Assembly (NCBI GenBank): GCA_037576215.1
Contig: JBANDB010000012.1
Coordinates: forward strand, 2,790,001-2,854,000
Length of the DNA stretch: 64,000 nt
DNA from: Armillaria gallica
Taxonomy: Eukaryota; Basidiomycota; Agaricomycetes; Agaricales; Physalacriaceae
Direction: 5' to 3'
This document shows positions 35,027 through 48,248 of this stretch, one piece after another. The stretch's first letter is position 1. Every line of letters begins with the position of its first letter. Position numbers and translations under genes: made by a program. The notes under the pieces are model-generated. The model was not told the DNA's origin, made no database searches, and was given only the letters and a program-made list of their open reading frames with translations.

Positions 35027-38000
35027 ATAGTGGCGAAAAGCCCGTTCGGTGTAAGAAGCGATGCGTCATGAAAACGTCTGTAACCACAATGTATGAACTT
35101 CTTGGATATCGTCTCGTTTTCTCATGCTTAGTGTACATATCTGTCATGTTTATCGCTCTGCTTTGCTCTGAAATATCAGTTTTATTATTTAATGCAATGA
35201 ATGAACGCGTTGGACACTTGGTATGTCCTTAACTAGTCGGAAAAACACTTCAAGCGGCCTCATTGGTCGCTGGATGTATCGGAGGAGCTAGTTATGCTAG
35301 CCTCGGGTTCCTCGTGGTCCTCGCTCCATTTTTCAGTCTCTGTTATATCCAAATGGCAAATCCTGATGGACGCATTATGAGAAGGAGGATACACAGTATA
35401 GGGGCTTCTCTAACATAGAGACCATGATAGACAGAGTTTCCGTTGTCGATAGATGTGAAATACCATGTCCACCAGACGAGCGAGTCAACAATTTCACATC
35501 TTTCACATAGCAGCTACGCCAGTCATGGCCCTACTGGTTGGCCGCTTTGCTCTCGGAGTCGCTGATCTCCTTCCCTAATAACCCTCTCAGCTAACCAGCG
35601 CTTTCCTCCCTCCCTTTTTGTCTCTGAACCGGCCGGAAGATGATCGGTGAGGTTCCACAGGTTGCTAGGCAGAGAAATGTGAATGATTACAGCCAAAACG
35701 TCGATTGGCTCGCTTCGGCTATCGCTTCTGTTGTTCCAGGTCTAACGTCCATCGAGGTGTACATGGATGCATGAGACAAACAACGGTCGGCCGGAGGCAA
35801 AACGAAAGGGGAGCGACTGTCGCCAACATCGTGAAATGTCTGCGAATAGGGAACATAGCGTAGGGTTTGGTACAGCGCGTCCAACGAGATCGAAGGCGAT
35901 CGCATAACTGAGTTTGCAGGACCAGCCAATGGATGCTCCGAGTAGAAGTCTCAAGCAGCCAGATTCCGCCATCGAAGTCATCATCCGCGCTTATCGGTTT
36001 GATTGATATAACCTCCGGGCTTGGGCGATCGATATTGATGACGAGGGCTACGCGTCCTGGATGCGGACAGGACACCGACATGAAGGTGCGATGGTGGTTG
36101 AATGGAAACGAATATGGTGGAAATCTGAGATGCCGTAGCAGTCATCAGTGCGCCAATTCGGAGCATTGCTGGTGTTGTCGAGGCGAATTATCGAGGCATA
36201 GTTCACGTAAACGAGGTCGATCCAAGGTGTATATGTGCGAGTGCATGATGTTGGCGATCTGCGTTATGAGTGATGGATGCTGTAGCGCGGTGCCACAATC
36301 AGAGAAAAGGCGACGTACGTTGTTCATGTCCTTCCGCACGGTGCATCCCTGCTATATGGTAGCGTCGACGGTGTATGTTCCCTGTTAAAATTAGCACTGA
36401 GGCCCTCCAGGTTGCGCATGGTGACGGGAAAGACGGAAGAGTGAAAGATCCTGACCATGTGTCATGTTTCACCGGTCCGGATTCCGGAACCCTTTCGTTA
36501 ACCGCCACAGCACAGCTCTGTCTCCTTCAACCTCAATATGCAACGGCTCTACGCATTGCTCACGAGTCCGACCGAAAAGCAGCATTAAAGAAGGGACGCT
36601 GAAGGATTGAGCGAGTTTGGTGTAGAGGCGATTGCGGATTACGACGAGCTTGAAAGCACTTTGGAAGAGTGTCAACTTGAACACTTTTCGACTTATTCTG
36701 AGAGGTGAGATTCACTTGACATTCAACCGTTCACAGCTGATCTCAAGCGAGTCTAGATCCAAAAACCAACAGTGATAACCTGACGATTTGGACTTCCAGT
36801 AGCCGAAGGAATACAAAGATCCAGAAACACGTCGGTACGGGCCAAGCTGCCAAAAATTGCCTGGATCCTAGTCTTTTGTCGGCAAACAGGCTTACCCGAA
36901 GTCTGCAATTTTTTTCGTCACAATGGTCGCAAAATTCGCGAGGATACGGATAACGCGGAGGAACTTGACAAATCAGAGAAAGAGGTCATTTTGGTTAGAC
37001 TTCCGTGCTCTGTCTGTACTCGCGGACAATAAATCCGAGTCTAATGCCGCTTATTCCTAGATCCCGGTTCATCATACCTCATTGAAATTTGATGTTACTA
37101 CAACGACGTCACACGGCCTGTCGACGAGGTAGTAGTTAACCTCAGACTGCCATCTCAGAGTACTAGTAAACTGATTGATGTCTGTGCTCCTCCTAGTCCT
37201 CTTCTTCGCATTGTCAATAGCATAAAGTCATCCCTCTTGAAGGGCGAAAGGGATACCTCCGCGCTAACGTGGAAGGTTTCCGGAGAACTTCTGAGTCGTG
37301 GACGAAAGACGTCCTCCACAAGATTGCGTAGGAAGACGATGCATGAAGAGTACTCGCAGGGCCGCGGGCGGGAAAGGCCGCGGACAGACTACATGCTGAG
37401 GCTACTTCACTGCGAGTCTTTGTTTGTGATGGGAAGAGAATATTCGATTTGGTTCAATTCTCCATACCGTCCTCGTCCATGTCGTTGCCGCCTACCGTTC
37501 CATCCAGGGTCTTTTCTTGGTTCGAGTCATCCATTGGCGATTTCTATTCATCAATTCTTCCTGGATCTCGCTTGAACGTTGAGCTATGAAGGATGATGCA
37601 TCAAGTGTTAATAGACGGTCGGTTTTCATTACTTTCCCTGCCAATCTTTTTCAATCTGTTTTACCAGAGACAGATTCCTTCCAATTACCTTCAGTAATGC
37701 CATTTCCGACAAATCGCTGCCCGTCCGGCTGGTTGGGATGAATGTTCGACAATGAATGCATTTGCCGAGTCGCGAAGACCATGAATACATCGCACGCTGC
37801 ATCGATAATGTATGTTGTGGCTGCGTCCGAATAAAGCGGCAAAACACACGAGTCGGTCAAAGCGATAAGGGAAGAACACACTTCATAGATCTACGAGAAC
37901 CCTGAAGATTCAATATTCGATTCATATGTATGTATTATTGCTGGATTTTTGAATTATCGTTTGTCGCTACGCTAAGCATTCGTGATCAGAAATTAGTTAC

Positions 38001-38153
38001 GGTATCTTGCCGCTGCCGGCTGCATCAGGTGTCGAGCTATACCACCAGCAAGGATTATCCCGGTGAACGGAGTTCTCGTTCACCGCGTCTGGCTGACGAG
38101 GAGTGGTGTTATCAGTCAGATGATCCGACATTCTCTGAAGTAGAGACATACCA
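35027..38153. other. Unassigned stretch with a decayed duplicated gene
   Basis: The first 200 bases are the 3' flank of copy C. On the minus strand, 35,687-36,339 holds several open frames, including 35719-36081 (120 codons). A segment near 36,060-36,150 matches 49,250-49,345 in opposite orientation, sharing a translated core FVSI[QE]P...HLHVG. This suggests an old duplicated gene of unknown family, broken in both places. From 36,700 to 38,150 I see nothing. Confidence 0.35.
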
Positions 38154-38696
38154 TTAGCATCTGGGTTTGGGTCTGAGCGTCGAAGTCACGGACCTTGATC
38201 TGTGGTTGAAAGACGGAGGAGGGGACCCGAGTGAATGAGGTGAAATAGAGCGAGGGGTGTATGGTATGCTTTTACCGTCTGTAGAATGCATGGTTTCATT
38301 AAAGCTACCCCAGTAGGATGTCGGATTGATCGTGAAAGGCTCCTGGGCATTTTTCGGCAAGTTGTCCAAAACGTCCCACAGATTATCAGAATAAGACGAG
38401 TTGTTACTTGCGACGTGGTTGCAAGTGCAAAGTTGTACCACAGGTGCCTGCAATATGGGCTCGGATGAAGGCCTCAAATATTACGAGCAGGACTAAGATG
38501 CATACTTTTTGAACGTAGTCGGTGTGCGCGTGTATACCGTGTCCCCACCCAGTGCAGATAAACTGTGACGGTTTGAACATGAAGGAAAAATTGAAGTTGA
38601 AGGGAGCTACCGTATGAACCATGGACAGCAACAAGCAACTATGTCCTCGGTTACACAAATGCATCGCGCTCTGGAGGGTAGGGTTATGGAAAACAT
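38154..38696 (-). pseudogene. IHAHADY family copy D (degenerate)
   Basis: Exon 1 starts at 38696 (MFSITLPSRARC) and keeps CCCPWF, but lacks the following proline-rich end. Exon 2 reads ICTGWGHGIHAHTDY, where Trp replaces the second Cys, and then jumps to VQK, so the H-x2-P-x3-C-A-A-Y half is deleted. Exon 3 starts QLCTCNH and has an unrelated tail ending RPKPRC. The only donor after exon 1 gives a frame mismatch with exon 2. A TATA-like run lies about 65 bases upstream of the ATG. I judge it a pseudogene, or at best a strongly diverged member. Confidence 0.6.
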
Positions 38697-39418
38697 AGTG
38701 AGCGCTCTCTTGGGGATGGAAGCTGGATGGAAGTCAATAGAGGCTCGTGTGGGCGTATTTTTATGCGTCCAATTTAAGGAATGAACACGTATGGCAATCC
38801 AATTCGGTTGTGGGTACAAGGATACTTGCAACGTGTCCTTCCCGTTGAAACAGTAGTTCCTTGAAATAGACTCGACTCGATTAATCGATTTAGGGAAATG
38901 ACATGATCGACGTTCAATCAGATTCAATCGTGATCGACAACAATTGTCAATGGCTTCGCGATCATTTCGCATATCTCTTAGATCATGATCCGGGGCGATT
39001 CAGGCACTCACAGGCACCTATCGACTTAAAATTTTTACCGTAGCAATTCCATTTTGTCTCGACTCCGTCCGCCTTGCAGATTCTCCTTCTAACCTCCAGC
39101 TGGTCGCTTAAACTCCACTGCCTCGCGAACAACCGGGACCCCTATCGCTACCGGACCATGCAGGGCATGACTCATTACGCCTGGTATCGACTTCTACTGT
39201 ACGACCATAGGTTCAAATAGTCGGGTCCCGATGAATCTGTTTGTTGTCATCCAACTTAGTTCTAGTCAGATCTGCCTCAGATGAATACCGCGTGTGGTAT
39301 GGACGTGGATTCTACCTGTAGGCTGTAATCAGTTAAATATTTGTGCACATCCTCGTATTTCCTGGAGGTACCCGATTTCCTTCCCTGGTCATCAAATTCG
39401 GCGATCACACACATAGTA
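38697..39418. other. Spacer upstream of copy D
   Basis: Contains the leader and TATA-like region of copy D and otherwise no gene I can support. Confidence 0.4.
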
Positions 39419-39609
39419 AGTATATATTTCAACTGGAAGTTGAAATATCGACACGATCGGCAAAATTTAGGTTGCGCGATCATCAATCGTGGTCGATCCT
39501 TGAAAGTCTCATCCAGGAAACAAACTCGAAGACGACACGGCATGATTATAGATACATGGATAGATAAGCCAACGACAACAAGAATGTCGAGAGGACGTTG
39601 TTAGAAGGT

Positions 39610-40870
39610 TCATCGCTTTCCTTTCCCATTCGACTTCGACTTGTCGCTTGACTTGCCGCTCGATTTGCCATTCGACTTGGATTTCTTAGGACGATCGGAT
39701 TCCGAATCATCACCCCCGTTCGCTTGTTAAGCCTCAGCTCGCTTCAGATCAGCTGTGAAACATCCAGATAAATCATCGCCGACCACGATAAAAAAAAGCA
39801 CCCACATTTCGCAGCCTTCCTCTCAAGCTCATCCCAATCGTCACCTTCATCACTATCGGACCCCTCACCAAAGTCTGGCCCGCTCTCGCTTCCGTTAGCA
39901 TAGGAGTAGGCACTCTCTTCGTCGCTGCTGCTAGACTCCAACTCAGCTTCGAAATCTGACTCTGAATCAGACATTTCGGACGCGTCGCTCTGATTATCGG
40001 ATAGTCAGTATCCATCGCTTTCTAGCAGACACAAACACAGACCTCGGCGCCGTTCGACGCTCCCAAGAAACTCCACCCTCCATTGCGGAAAAACTCGTAC
40101 GGGTTCTTGTTGATGTGCTTCATGATAGGTCCCCAGTTCAAGTTCACAGGGCCTTCTGCCATAGGGACATTAACAGGGCTGGTTGGATATTAATGAATAT
40201 AAAAGAGCAACGAAGTACAACAACTCACTCTAACTAGTTCTTGACGTTATCTATTTGTGAACTCTGTATTGAATTGATATGCAAGGGGACTTTGTTGAAG
40301 TCTTTTGAAAATCAACACCAGATCGAATTGCTTTGAGCTGTACTGAACACGTTCCAGTGATGCGATCTCGATCTCGGTTAAAGTCACGACGAGGAATGGT
40401 GAGCCTGTCAGATATACGAGACATTCTGTCGTGGGCTGACGGTATAGTCCACCTTCAAAGGATAGCTCTCGGAAGGGAGTGTCGGGCTTTGATGTATCTA
40501 TAAACTGTACGGATGTCACGTAAACCGCAGAAGTTCAGTTGGAATCTGCGAGAGACTTACCGATATTGACCCAGCTTGGGCGATTTTCTCTGCAAATGCC
40601 TTGATCTCTTCGTCGAGTACCTATCGCATGTGGCTTCATCTCGATTTCGTCTTCATCACCATACCTATCCTTCCGCTTCCGTGTCGTCGGACTGGGCATC
40701 GGTGGCTCGCGGTAGAACAATCGTCCTAAAAACAAAAATTACATTGCGATTGTATTCAGTATCTCGCCAACTTACCAACGCCTTCGTCTTCCCTATCGTG
40801 ATTGGCGCCTTGAGGTGAACGTGCATGATAACCAATTTCAGATGTTTATGGGCCTCTTCTCCGGGAGGAG
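39610..40870 (-). pseudogene. SPT16 (FACT subunit) 3' fragment, copy 2
   Basis: Minus-strand exons match the C-terminal part of SPT16, the histone chaperone subunit of FACT. In order they are: [114 protein letters not shown], the acidic tail (DEGDDWDELERKAAK) and a Lys/Ser-rich end. Lesions include frame breaks around the GDEDEIE segment and a TAA at 39727-39729 in the tail. The upstream two thirds of the gene are absent. A functional SPT16 must lie elsewhere. Confidence 0.82.
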
Positions 40871-42420
40871 TTATACTCATGCCCTTGACAATCGTATAAG
40901 ACCCAAGAGAGCCAGGAGCACCGTCGAATGCCTCTCTGAAATGTTATCTGAGCCCATCCCGAGGCTGGCTACTTGGTTAACAGGCCGTGCTCGTTGCGTT
41001 GTGTAATGGGATAGTCACTGGCCGAGGCCTAAGAATATGTACTATTAGAATTAAATAGATTTCCCATAAATACAGAGCACGGAAGTCTAACCTCCTAAGA
41101 CTAGTTTTCATAAGCCGTCAGGTACCCACCGGGTTACCAGGTCGCCATAACAAAGAAAAAAACGCCGAGATAGTGGTATATGGGTCAATCGTAGCCTGTC
41201 GAACGCGGCACTACCATCCATGTCTTTGCGGATTCTACGTCCCGTCATGAGTGAAGCTGGTAAACCTTGAGCGGGCCCGCTTGCCGATGTAGGACTAGAA
41301 TCTGAGCGATGTTTTGGTCTCTCAAATTCATCGATCCCCACGAGCCTGCTCCAACATTTTTCCAACCTCCCAAAATTCAAACCATCATGACTGTTCGTTC
41401 TTTGATCTGGACGCTTGGGGTTAGCTGTGAACGTTTTGAACATCTCAATGTTCAGTCAAACGAACACCTCAATGCAGGCTGCACCTCTGAATAAATCAAA
41501 AACGACGTTCGAATTTGACGCCCAAGTTCCTTTCAAGCTCATCGAAATTCCAGCACCAAATTCGTCACAAAAGCTGGTCCTACTCTCTTGCCAAAGTCAT
41601 CCTTATCGATGATACTTCTTGGTTAGGTTGCAGTGCGTAGAATCGTTCCGTGACCGAAATGGAGACCTCCGGATGGGTCATGATGGCTAACGAAAGAGTT
41701 CTGTCGGCAATTCCCGTGGGTTTTCCATCTCGACATCTCATCTCGCTCGATACCTGATTCTCGTAGCCTCTAGTCAGGCCCAAGATAACGTTGCAGTGAC
41801 AGTCTTCAGGCATATTCGGCATAGCCAGTATACCGTTGTATCATCCAATCGACCGGAAGACCGTCCCATCCGTGTGTCTGATACCAACAAAGGGTGCACT
41901 GCTGCCACTGCACCATGCCCGCCATGATTCCCCGCTACTATCTAGCCATAGGATATTGAGATCTGGTGATCATTGTAGTGACGACGTGCTGAAGATGTGC
42001 TGAAGACCCGGTGGACCGCCTCCTTGGACGCTACGATTACTTCCTGTGCTCCAGCAGGCCCGCATACGGTACGAGCACCGTCGCATTACACACCAACGTC
42101 GACCGCCGTCTCTTCCAATCTCGTCGATTACCCATGGGCGGCGCGATGATGAAACACAACCTTTACCGCTTATCGATGAGGTTTATTTTCGATCGACGAC
42201 ACTCGGGTCATTGGAGCGACTATCCTCTTCGTAGTGTGTATAAGGATACGAGAAGGTGTCATCTCACCAATACGGTCCGCATTGCAGTGTTAACTGACAT
42301 GCATCTTCCAGATTGAAACTATGGCGATAAGAAACAGGCCCAATCTTCGTCAATCGCTATTCATTCCCAGGATCAGTGTTAGCACTAGTGTCTCCAGTCT
42401 TTGGACCGCCCTCCATACTC
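40871..42420. repeat. Triplicated block, copy 2
   Basis: Matches 1-1480 and 52,930-54,440, including the open frame with FEFDAQVPFKLIEIPAPN at 41,415-41,612. Small indels and substitutions separate the three. Confidence 0.8.
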
Positions 42421-42639
42421 GCCATTGGCAGTGACGGTATACCACCCGTTCGTCTTATCCCTCACTTACTACAGCAAGAACGCGCGATTACCTCTTCGTA
42501 GGAGCTCAGCTATCCAACAACCTCACACGTCGGAACACCATCTGCGTCCCAGGATATTCCCATTAACCGCTACGAGGGACCAAATACTGCCATCGTTGCT
42601 TTGGACGGCGGATTCCGGAGAATTCATTTGGATTGTCCA

Positions 42640-43085
42640 CGAGTCAGCCAGGCGGCATCGTCTACGCTTCTTTCAGAATCTTTTTCGCTCCCGTACTGCA
42701 TTGTATCTCCTTATAGACCTTGCGCAATTCCAACCAACGCGTCACATTATCATCCAAAGTCTCGTCACCGTCTCTTCTGACAACCTTCACACTTTGCTTA
42801 GGCTGATCCGCTACATTCTTCTAATACCTCCGAATTGGTCTTGAAATCTACAAATTTCCAGTCGGGCGCAGATGTCAATTCCTTGAATATCGCTGGTTTG
42901 GCATTCCTGCACGCCCTCCTGACTTTGAGTCCTATGCGGTTGTCCTTGACCAGTTCTACACTTGATGCTTGATGTATGATAATGACAACCCGTGGCCGTG
43001 CCCTTGCGGACCATCCGGGAATCAACCGCCGGAACCATCTTCTTTTCTCAACCTGGAATAGGCTCGACTTTTGCAGTCTTCCCAT
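42640..43085 (-). pseudogene. Unrecognised gene remnant, copy 2
   Basis: Two frames show coding-like conservation with 54,700-55,157. One has VELVKDNRIGLKVRRACRN and VDFKTNSEV (42798-43085); the other has LDDNVTRWLELRKVYKEIQ (about 42,700-42,770). Stops and frame changes break both copies. I do not recognise the family. Confidence 0.4.
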
Positions 43086-43456
43086 CTTACTGCCAGGGAT
43101 GCTACCTGCATGCTTTATCTCACATAGATTCCGGCTATTAGTCCATGTTCGAGGTCGTACTTAGGCTTTAGCATAGGTGTCAATGATAATCAGTGATATA
43201 ACGACCACCAAATGATTGTCCAATGAAATATACATCAATGCTGAAAGGATATTCAAAGCGATATAGACAACAATAGAGACGAAGAGACGAAACTACTATT
43301 TAAAATGTACAATCGACCCAGGAGCAAGAGTGATTGGTTGAAAGTATGGATTTACGGATGGGTTCATTTTTCAGGAACGGTATAGGATAGTGATCAGCAG
43401 GAGTTTTGAAAAGGGGAAGAGACTGACAGACACTTGTAACTGGGAATCATCAATAC

Positions 43457-44179
43457 CTAGGCGTAATTACCCGCCCAGGCTTCGCCTTCAGGTGTCGCGT
43501 TATAGGCGTCAGTCGGATGGTAAACAAAAGGCCCATTTGGGGCATCACCATCTGGCGCATATCCCTGAGGGTGGTGCGCGACAAATATTTCAGCTTCCGC
43601 CTGAGTATAACCAGGTTGATTGTGTGAAAGGGTATTGGTATTGGACGAGGGGATGGGAGCGAACAGGATGAGGTTCGCGTCATTGAAAGCGAGCGTGTTC
43701 GTACTGTTAGGGGATCCGATACTATGGCCATCGCCCACGAAAGGCTCTCGAGTATTGGTGACGGCAGTAGGCAAAGAACGATAGCCGTTGACGACGGGGA
43801 CATGATCAATGAGAAGTGCTCCACACGTGCATTCCTGTGTCTGAGGCGTCTATATTGAACGTGCTGCATCAGTGTGTTGTAATATAAGGGCGGAGGGGGT
43901 ACCTTTTGAACGTAGGCCACACAATAATTAGTAGGGCAATGGTGGACGACGAGGGAGAGGTAGTCGGCATGGGCGTGAATGCCATGGTCGCAAACACAGC
44001 GGGACTGGGAGATTGTGAGCATGTGTATGAGAAATTTGGCAGAAAAGCGTATGCACCTGGTCTAGAGTATGCCATTGAGATTGATCTCGATGGGCAGTAA
44101 AGCGTGAACACAGGCAAAAAGCATTGCCAGTGTGCTCGACGCATCTTCCTCTAACCGGAGGTCGGGCTACTGAAGACAT
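43457..44179 (-). CDS. IHAHADY family copy E, 205 aa, intact
   Basis: Exon 1 44057-44179, intron 52 bases, exon 2 43903-44004, intron 53 bases, exon 3 43457-43849; GT-AG, phase 0. It belongs to the second subgroup. Exon 1 has VRGRCVEHTGNAFCLCSRF followed by HRDQSQWHTLDQ; exon 2 has SRCVCDHGIHAHADY (C-x-C rather than C-x2-C) and HHCPTNYCVAYVQK; exon 3 begins QECTCGALLIDH and ends PEGEAWAGNYA. A clean TATA box, CTATAAAAG, sits about 46 bases upstream of the ATG. No signal peptide. Predicted metal-binding protein of unknown role. Confidence 0.82.
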
Positions 44180-44225
44180 GGAGAGCGAACTGCTGAGTAA
44201 AGGACGGGACTCACTTTCCCCCACT

Positions 44226-45865
44226 TTTATAGGACGTGACGAAGGTCCGACTGCGGCCTGGGAAAGTTGTTGAGGTGTCTCTTTGCATTATTTTTGGACA
44301 GTTTGTCGTTTGAAGAGCCGCGAACAAGGACCTATACATCTATATTAGGTCAGGGCCACCTGACCGACTCTTGTACCTCGCGGCTCGACATGAACTAGTC
44401 ACCGGCCTTGACCCGGAATGGTTTAGTTTCTTATCCGGGTGGAATCCCTTAACATCAGCAGGTGAGAGATCCTGATACCACTTCCCGATATATATTCTGT
44501 CAGCTGAATACCATCTTTTCAGAACGAGCGCCACCTCGGCTGCATAAAAGGCAGGCAGTCGTGAACACCGCCAATCATCAGTCGAACTCCACCTCGTATC
44601 TAAACCAAACATCGCGTCCTCGTCTTCATTGCCGTCCAGTACAACATTATGTGCATCTCATCATCATTCCCCGTACCAGATTACTTCCACTCCGGATGCA
44701 AGTCCTCAAACCCAGCCCCAGACCCACTTTTGGGCGCACCGCTGTCGAATACGAGTCGCGGAGTCAGCGAGCACCAATGCTGCCATTGCGGTTAGAGAGG
44801 CGCTTCTCCTGTGCCATCGTTTACAAGCCCCTTCGTCATCAGGTCACTACTTTCCCACATCATATCTGCTCACCATTCTACATCGATCCATTTTCGTTAC
44901 TTGCTATAATTGCTTTCCGTCACTCTCCCCCCCACTACTTGATCTCTTTCATTCATTCTTGTCTTTTGCGAAACTCTGTTCTTCAATCGATATGGAAGGC
45001 GTGGATCGGGCGCGCGCATCAGAGGCGAAGGAGGAAAGGGAGAAACGAAAGTTGGCCCACATGAGGCCGCATGGGGACCAACCAGATGGTCCAAGGGATG
45101 CAGCGAAATGACGCCTTGCTGACTGGCTGGACTACCACTCTCATTTGTCCTTCTACTCTGGAAGGTGGCATAGGTTTATTGACGACACACTGACAGACAT
45201 ACTTAGGCCAGGCAAGGGCATACAGTTTATTTTGAGCTAGCGGTTCGCGCACGCATGGTACAAGACTTTTTTCCCTATCCCCGTTTCTCATGAGCATGTA
45301 CCGTTAGGTCCTTGGTTGAAACGAACCTTGCGGAAGGCCTCGCGCATTCGAAGACCGGAATGATAGCTCTCTTTTATTATCATATTTCCGAGTCCAAGAT
45401 TGCACAATTGCTTGTGATATAGCGAAGAAAAGCGACGGTTCGCCGTCGAGCCTAGAGTCTCGTTGACGGTACAAGCATGTCCGAGTCATCACTGCATAGA
45501 ACGTTGGATGTTTAGCGTTCGGCAGCCCAGCTATGGTTGGACTATGCTTCCTTTCCTTCTCTGCTACCATACTACGATGCACGTCATCTTCGCTCTCTGC
45601 TTATCTGCTCTCCGTCAGATGTACAGTTTCTCGTGAACCCGCTATGATAGTATGAAATCCAATACATTCTTACAGACAATATTTCAAAGCAGTAGACGTA
45701 CATATATCAAAGCACAAGGTGAAGGACTATGAACGCATTCAAGAAGCACTACACAGATCCCTCTATATATGATAGATAGCAATGCGACAGACAGAGAAAA
45801 CAAAACGGGCAGTGGTAGTACAGTTTAAGGGATAGGATTCCGAGCCTAGTTCCTAGGATGGACTA
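44226..45865. other. Unassigned stretch between copies E and F
   Basis: Open frames occur on both strands (largest 44462-45064 and 44629-45111, plus), with no domain and no conserved partner. The last 200 bases are the 3' flank of copy F and resemble 47,250-47,420 downstream of copy G. Confidence 0.4.
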
Positions 45866-46641
45866 TCAGGAGGGGGGATATGCGTACGGACCTATATATG
45901 GTGCACCGTTTATCCCGATTGAATGACCTTGGTAGTCATAATAACCTTCGGATGCGTGGTGGACGGCGAGGGCGCCAGCCAAGTCATGGACCACGGACGC
46001 ATCGTCTGATTTCTGGTGAGAGACAAAAGCGTAAGCATCGCTCTGGGATAAATGGGAGATACTGTTGAAGTGAAAGGGAACGGTAGCGGAGGCAAAGAGC
46101 ATGGTATTAGGGTCGCCGGAAGTAGTGGAAGGAATGGGTGCCGGGGAGATGGCGAGTGTAGCGTCACCGGTGGCTCTGTTGGCAGTAAAAGAAGGGAGGC
46201 TGTTGAGATTGCTCGTGAGGGGAGCCGGACCGTGAGGCAGTGCGATGGAACGGTAGGCATTTACGATAGGCTCATGGTCAAAAAGCTGTACGGAGCAAGT
46301 ACACGCGTGTGATTTATGCGCCTGCAACGTGAATAGGGTGAGTCATAAGCAGAATAACACAGAGTGACAATGAACACCTTTTGGGCATAGGCCGCACAGT
46401 GAGTAGCGGGGTTATGAAAGACAACCTTCGACTCATAGTCAACGTGGGTATGAATACCATGTCCGCATTCGACACAGTTGAGCTGAGAGAATGTGGTTAT
46501 CAAGTGTGTTGGTGGTGTAGAAAGAGGGTTTACCTCCTGTAAGGGCAGAGAAGGGGCGTTGAACCATGGGCAGTGACAAGGTGCGATCCCGTCAGTGACA
46601 TGAATGCATCTTGCTCTGGGAGGTAAAACTGTTAGAGACAT
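45866..46641 (-). CDS. IHAHADY family copy F, 222 aa, intact
   Basis: Exon 1 46534-46641, intron 51 bases, exon 2 46378-46482, intron 56 bases, exon 3 45866-46321; GT-AG, phase 0. It belongs to the third subgroup: PPRARCIHVTDG and PCHCPWF in exon 1, NCVECGHGIHTHVDYESKV and NPATHCAAYAQK in exon 2, HACTCSVQLFDHEP at the start of exon 3. The tail is Ala/Ser/Pro-rich and ends in a Tyr/Gly-rich stretch (YYDYQGHSIG, then YIGPYAYPPS). Closest relatives in the window are copies G and J. Role unknown. Confidence 0.8.
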
Positions 46642-47465
46642 GGGACAAGTATTCTTCCTGCGTGCGCTGTGAAAAGGTGCCAGGGAAGTTGGGGGTTCTG
46701 TCGAGTTTCATGGCGATAGTCCTTTTAAATGTTGACGCCCCCAAGTGCAGTATAGAGGCGAGAGAGATCTGGAGCATGAGTTCGGCGGTCCAATCACGTT
46801 TTGTTGATGTAACTAAGCGCAGGATTGGCTAATCCCCATCATGCATCGCGTTCAAAGTATCTCCTAGGTGTTAGGTAGCATACCTATGATTGGTTCAGAG
46901 AAAAGTAGTAGGTCAGGCGCAGAAACGTTGCACCGCATCTTGTCGTTGCTCCTCTCACTACCACCCATCTATGACCTGAGGAACACCTTTTTCATTCGTA
47001 TATATGGCTTATTTTGAACAGGACGCGCCGCGCCCCCATGATGAGACACTGACCTTGAAAACCGGACGGATGATGGAGACTATTAAGCGGAACAAGGGGA
47101 TTGGTGGCCATTCCTATGCGCTTATATCAGCCGGCAAGTCTTCGACACACAGCATTTCTTTAATCGTACCCTTGAGATTTTGGAATTCGCTCTGACATAG
47201 CCGCCATGACAGATGCCAAATACGAGAACCGAGTTCAGATAAGCAGAGAGCGTAGATATCAAAACAAAGTAGAAGGAAAGAGAATGCATCCAAGAAAGAA
47301 AAGATGATCCACAAATCGCGTCCAGCATTGATGACTGCCAGATAGCAATATGACAGAAAGAAGAGAAAGCAAAACGGGTAGTAGTTACGGTGTACATTTG
47401 AGTAAGGGTTGGGATTCCGAGTCTATTTTGAACGCAACTTGAAAGTAGACTTCGGTAGGGAAACG
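46642..47465. other. Spacer between copies F and G
   Basis: The part next to copy F is its promoter and leader; TCCTTTTAAATGTTG near 46,720 may be the TATA region. The part next to copy G is its 3' flank. I see no further gene. Confidence 0.4.
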
Positions 47466-48248
47466 TTAAGAAGCAATGACGATGAAATAAAGGAAAGGAA
47501 CTGGTACGAACGTGGCTGTCATCATTATTATGCGTCGTAGTCTCGATGGACTATTGGTGGGGTGGCTACACGTACGCGCCTGCAGATGGTGCACCGTCCA
47601 TCTCAAATGAATGTCCTTGGTAATCATAATAGCACTCGGGCGCGTGGTGGATGGCGGGGGTGCCGGCCAAGTCATAGACAAGGACGCGTCATCTGATTGC
47701 TGGTGAGGGACAAGAGTATAAGCATCGCTCTGGGAGAAACAGAGGACGCTGCTAGAATGAAAGGGAACAGTGGCTCCAGATGTGTTGGCGTTAGAAGGGG
47801 TGAGACTGCTCGTGAAGAGAGCCGGACTGTGAGGCAGAGCGATTGAATGAAATGCGTTCACGATAGGCTCGTGGTCGAAAAGCTGTACGGTGCAAGAACA
47901 TGGCTGTGATTGATGCGTCTGCACGAGTGGAGTGAGTCCCAGATATGACAACGAAGACTGGTAATGCGTACCCTTTGGGCATAGGCCGCACAGTAAGTGG
48001 TGGGGTTATGGAAGACGACCTTTGACTCGTAGTCGACATGAGCATGGACACCATGTCCGCATTCGACACAGCTGAGCTGAAAGAACTTTCCAGGTGTTAC
48101 ATGAGTCAAATGGTCGTAAAGACAAAGAAACTACCTGATTCAACCAGGGTAACGAAGAAGCAATGAACCATGGACAGTGACAGGCAATTGAAGTTCCGTC
48201 AGTCAGCTGGATGCACCGTCCTCTGCGAGGTAATATTGTTTGAGACAT
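47466..48248 (-). CDS. IHAHADY family copy G, 223 aa, shifted C-terminus
   Basis: Exon 1 48135-48248, intron 58 bases, exon 2 47972-48076, intron 53 bases, exon 3 47466-47918. Exons 1 and 2 carry the full motif set (RRGRCIQLTDG, CHCPWF, CVECGHGVHAHVDY, TTYCAAYAQR) and exon 3 starts QPCSCTVQLFDHEP. Relative to copy F one base is missing near 47,680, after DDAS. The tail therefore changes frame and the protein ends with about 75 unrelated residues instead of the short Tyr/Gly-rich end. The core is intact and the ORF is open, so it may still be expressed. Confidence 0.72.

Larger units (their letters stand above)
39419..44225. repeat. Segmental duplication, copy 2 (4.8 kb)
   Basis: Collinear with 51559-56385. 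The shared order is: SPT16 3' fragment (minus), triplicated block, remnant of an unrecognised minus-strand gene, IHAHADY gene (minus). The left edge is sharp at 'tatatttca'; the right edge lies near the TATA box of copy E. The two copies differ by many indels, so the event is not very recent. Confidence 0.85.
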
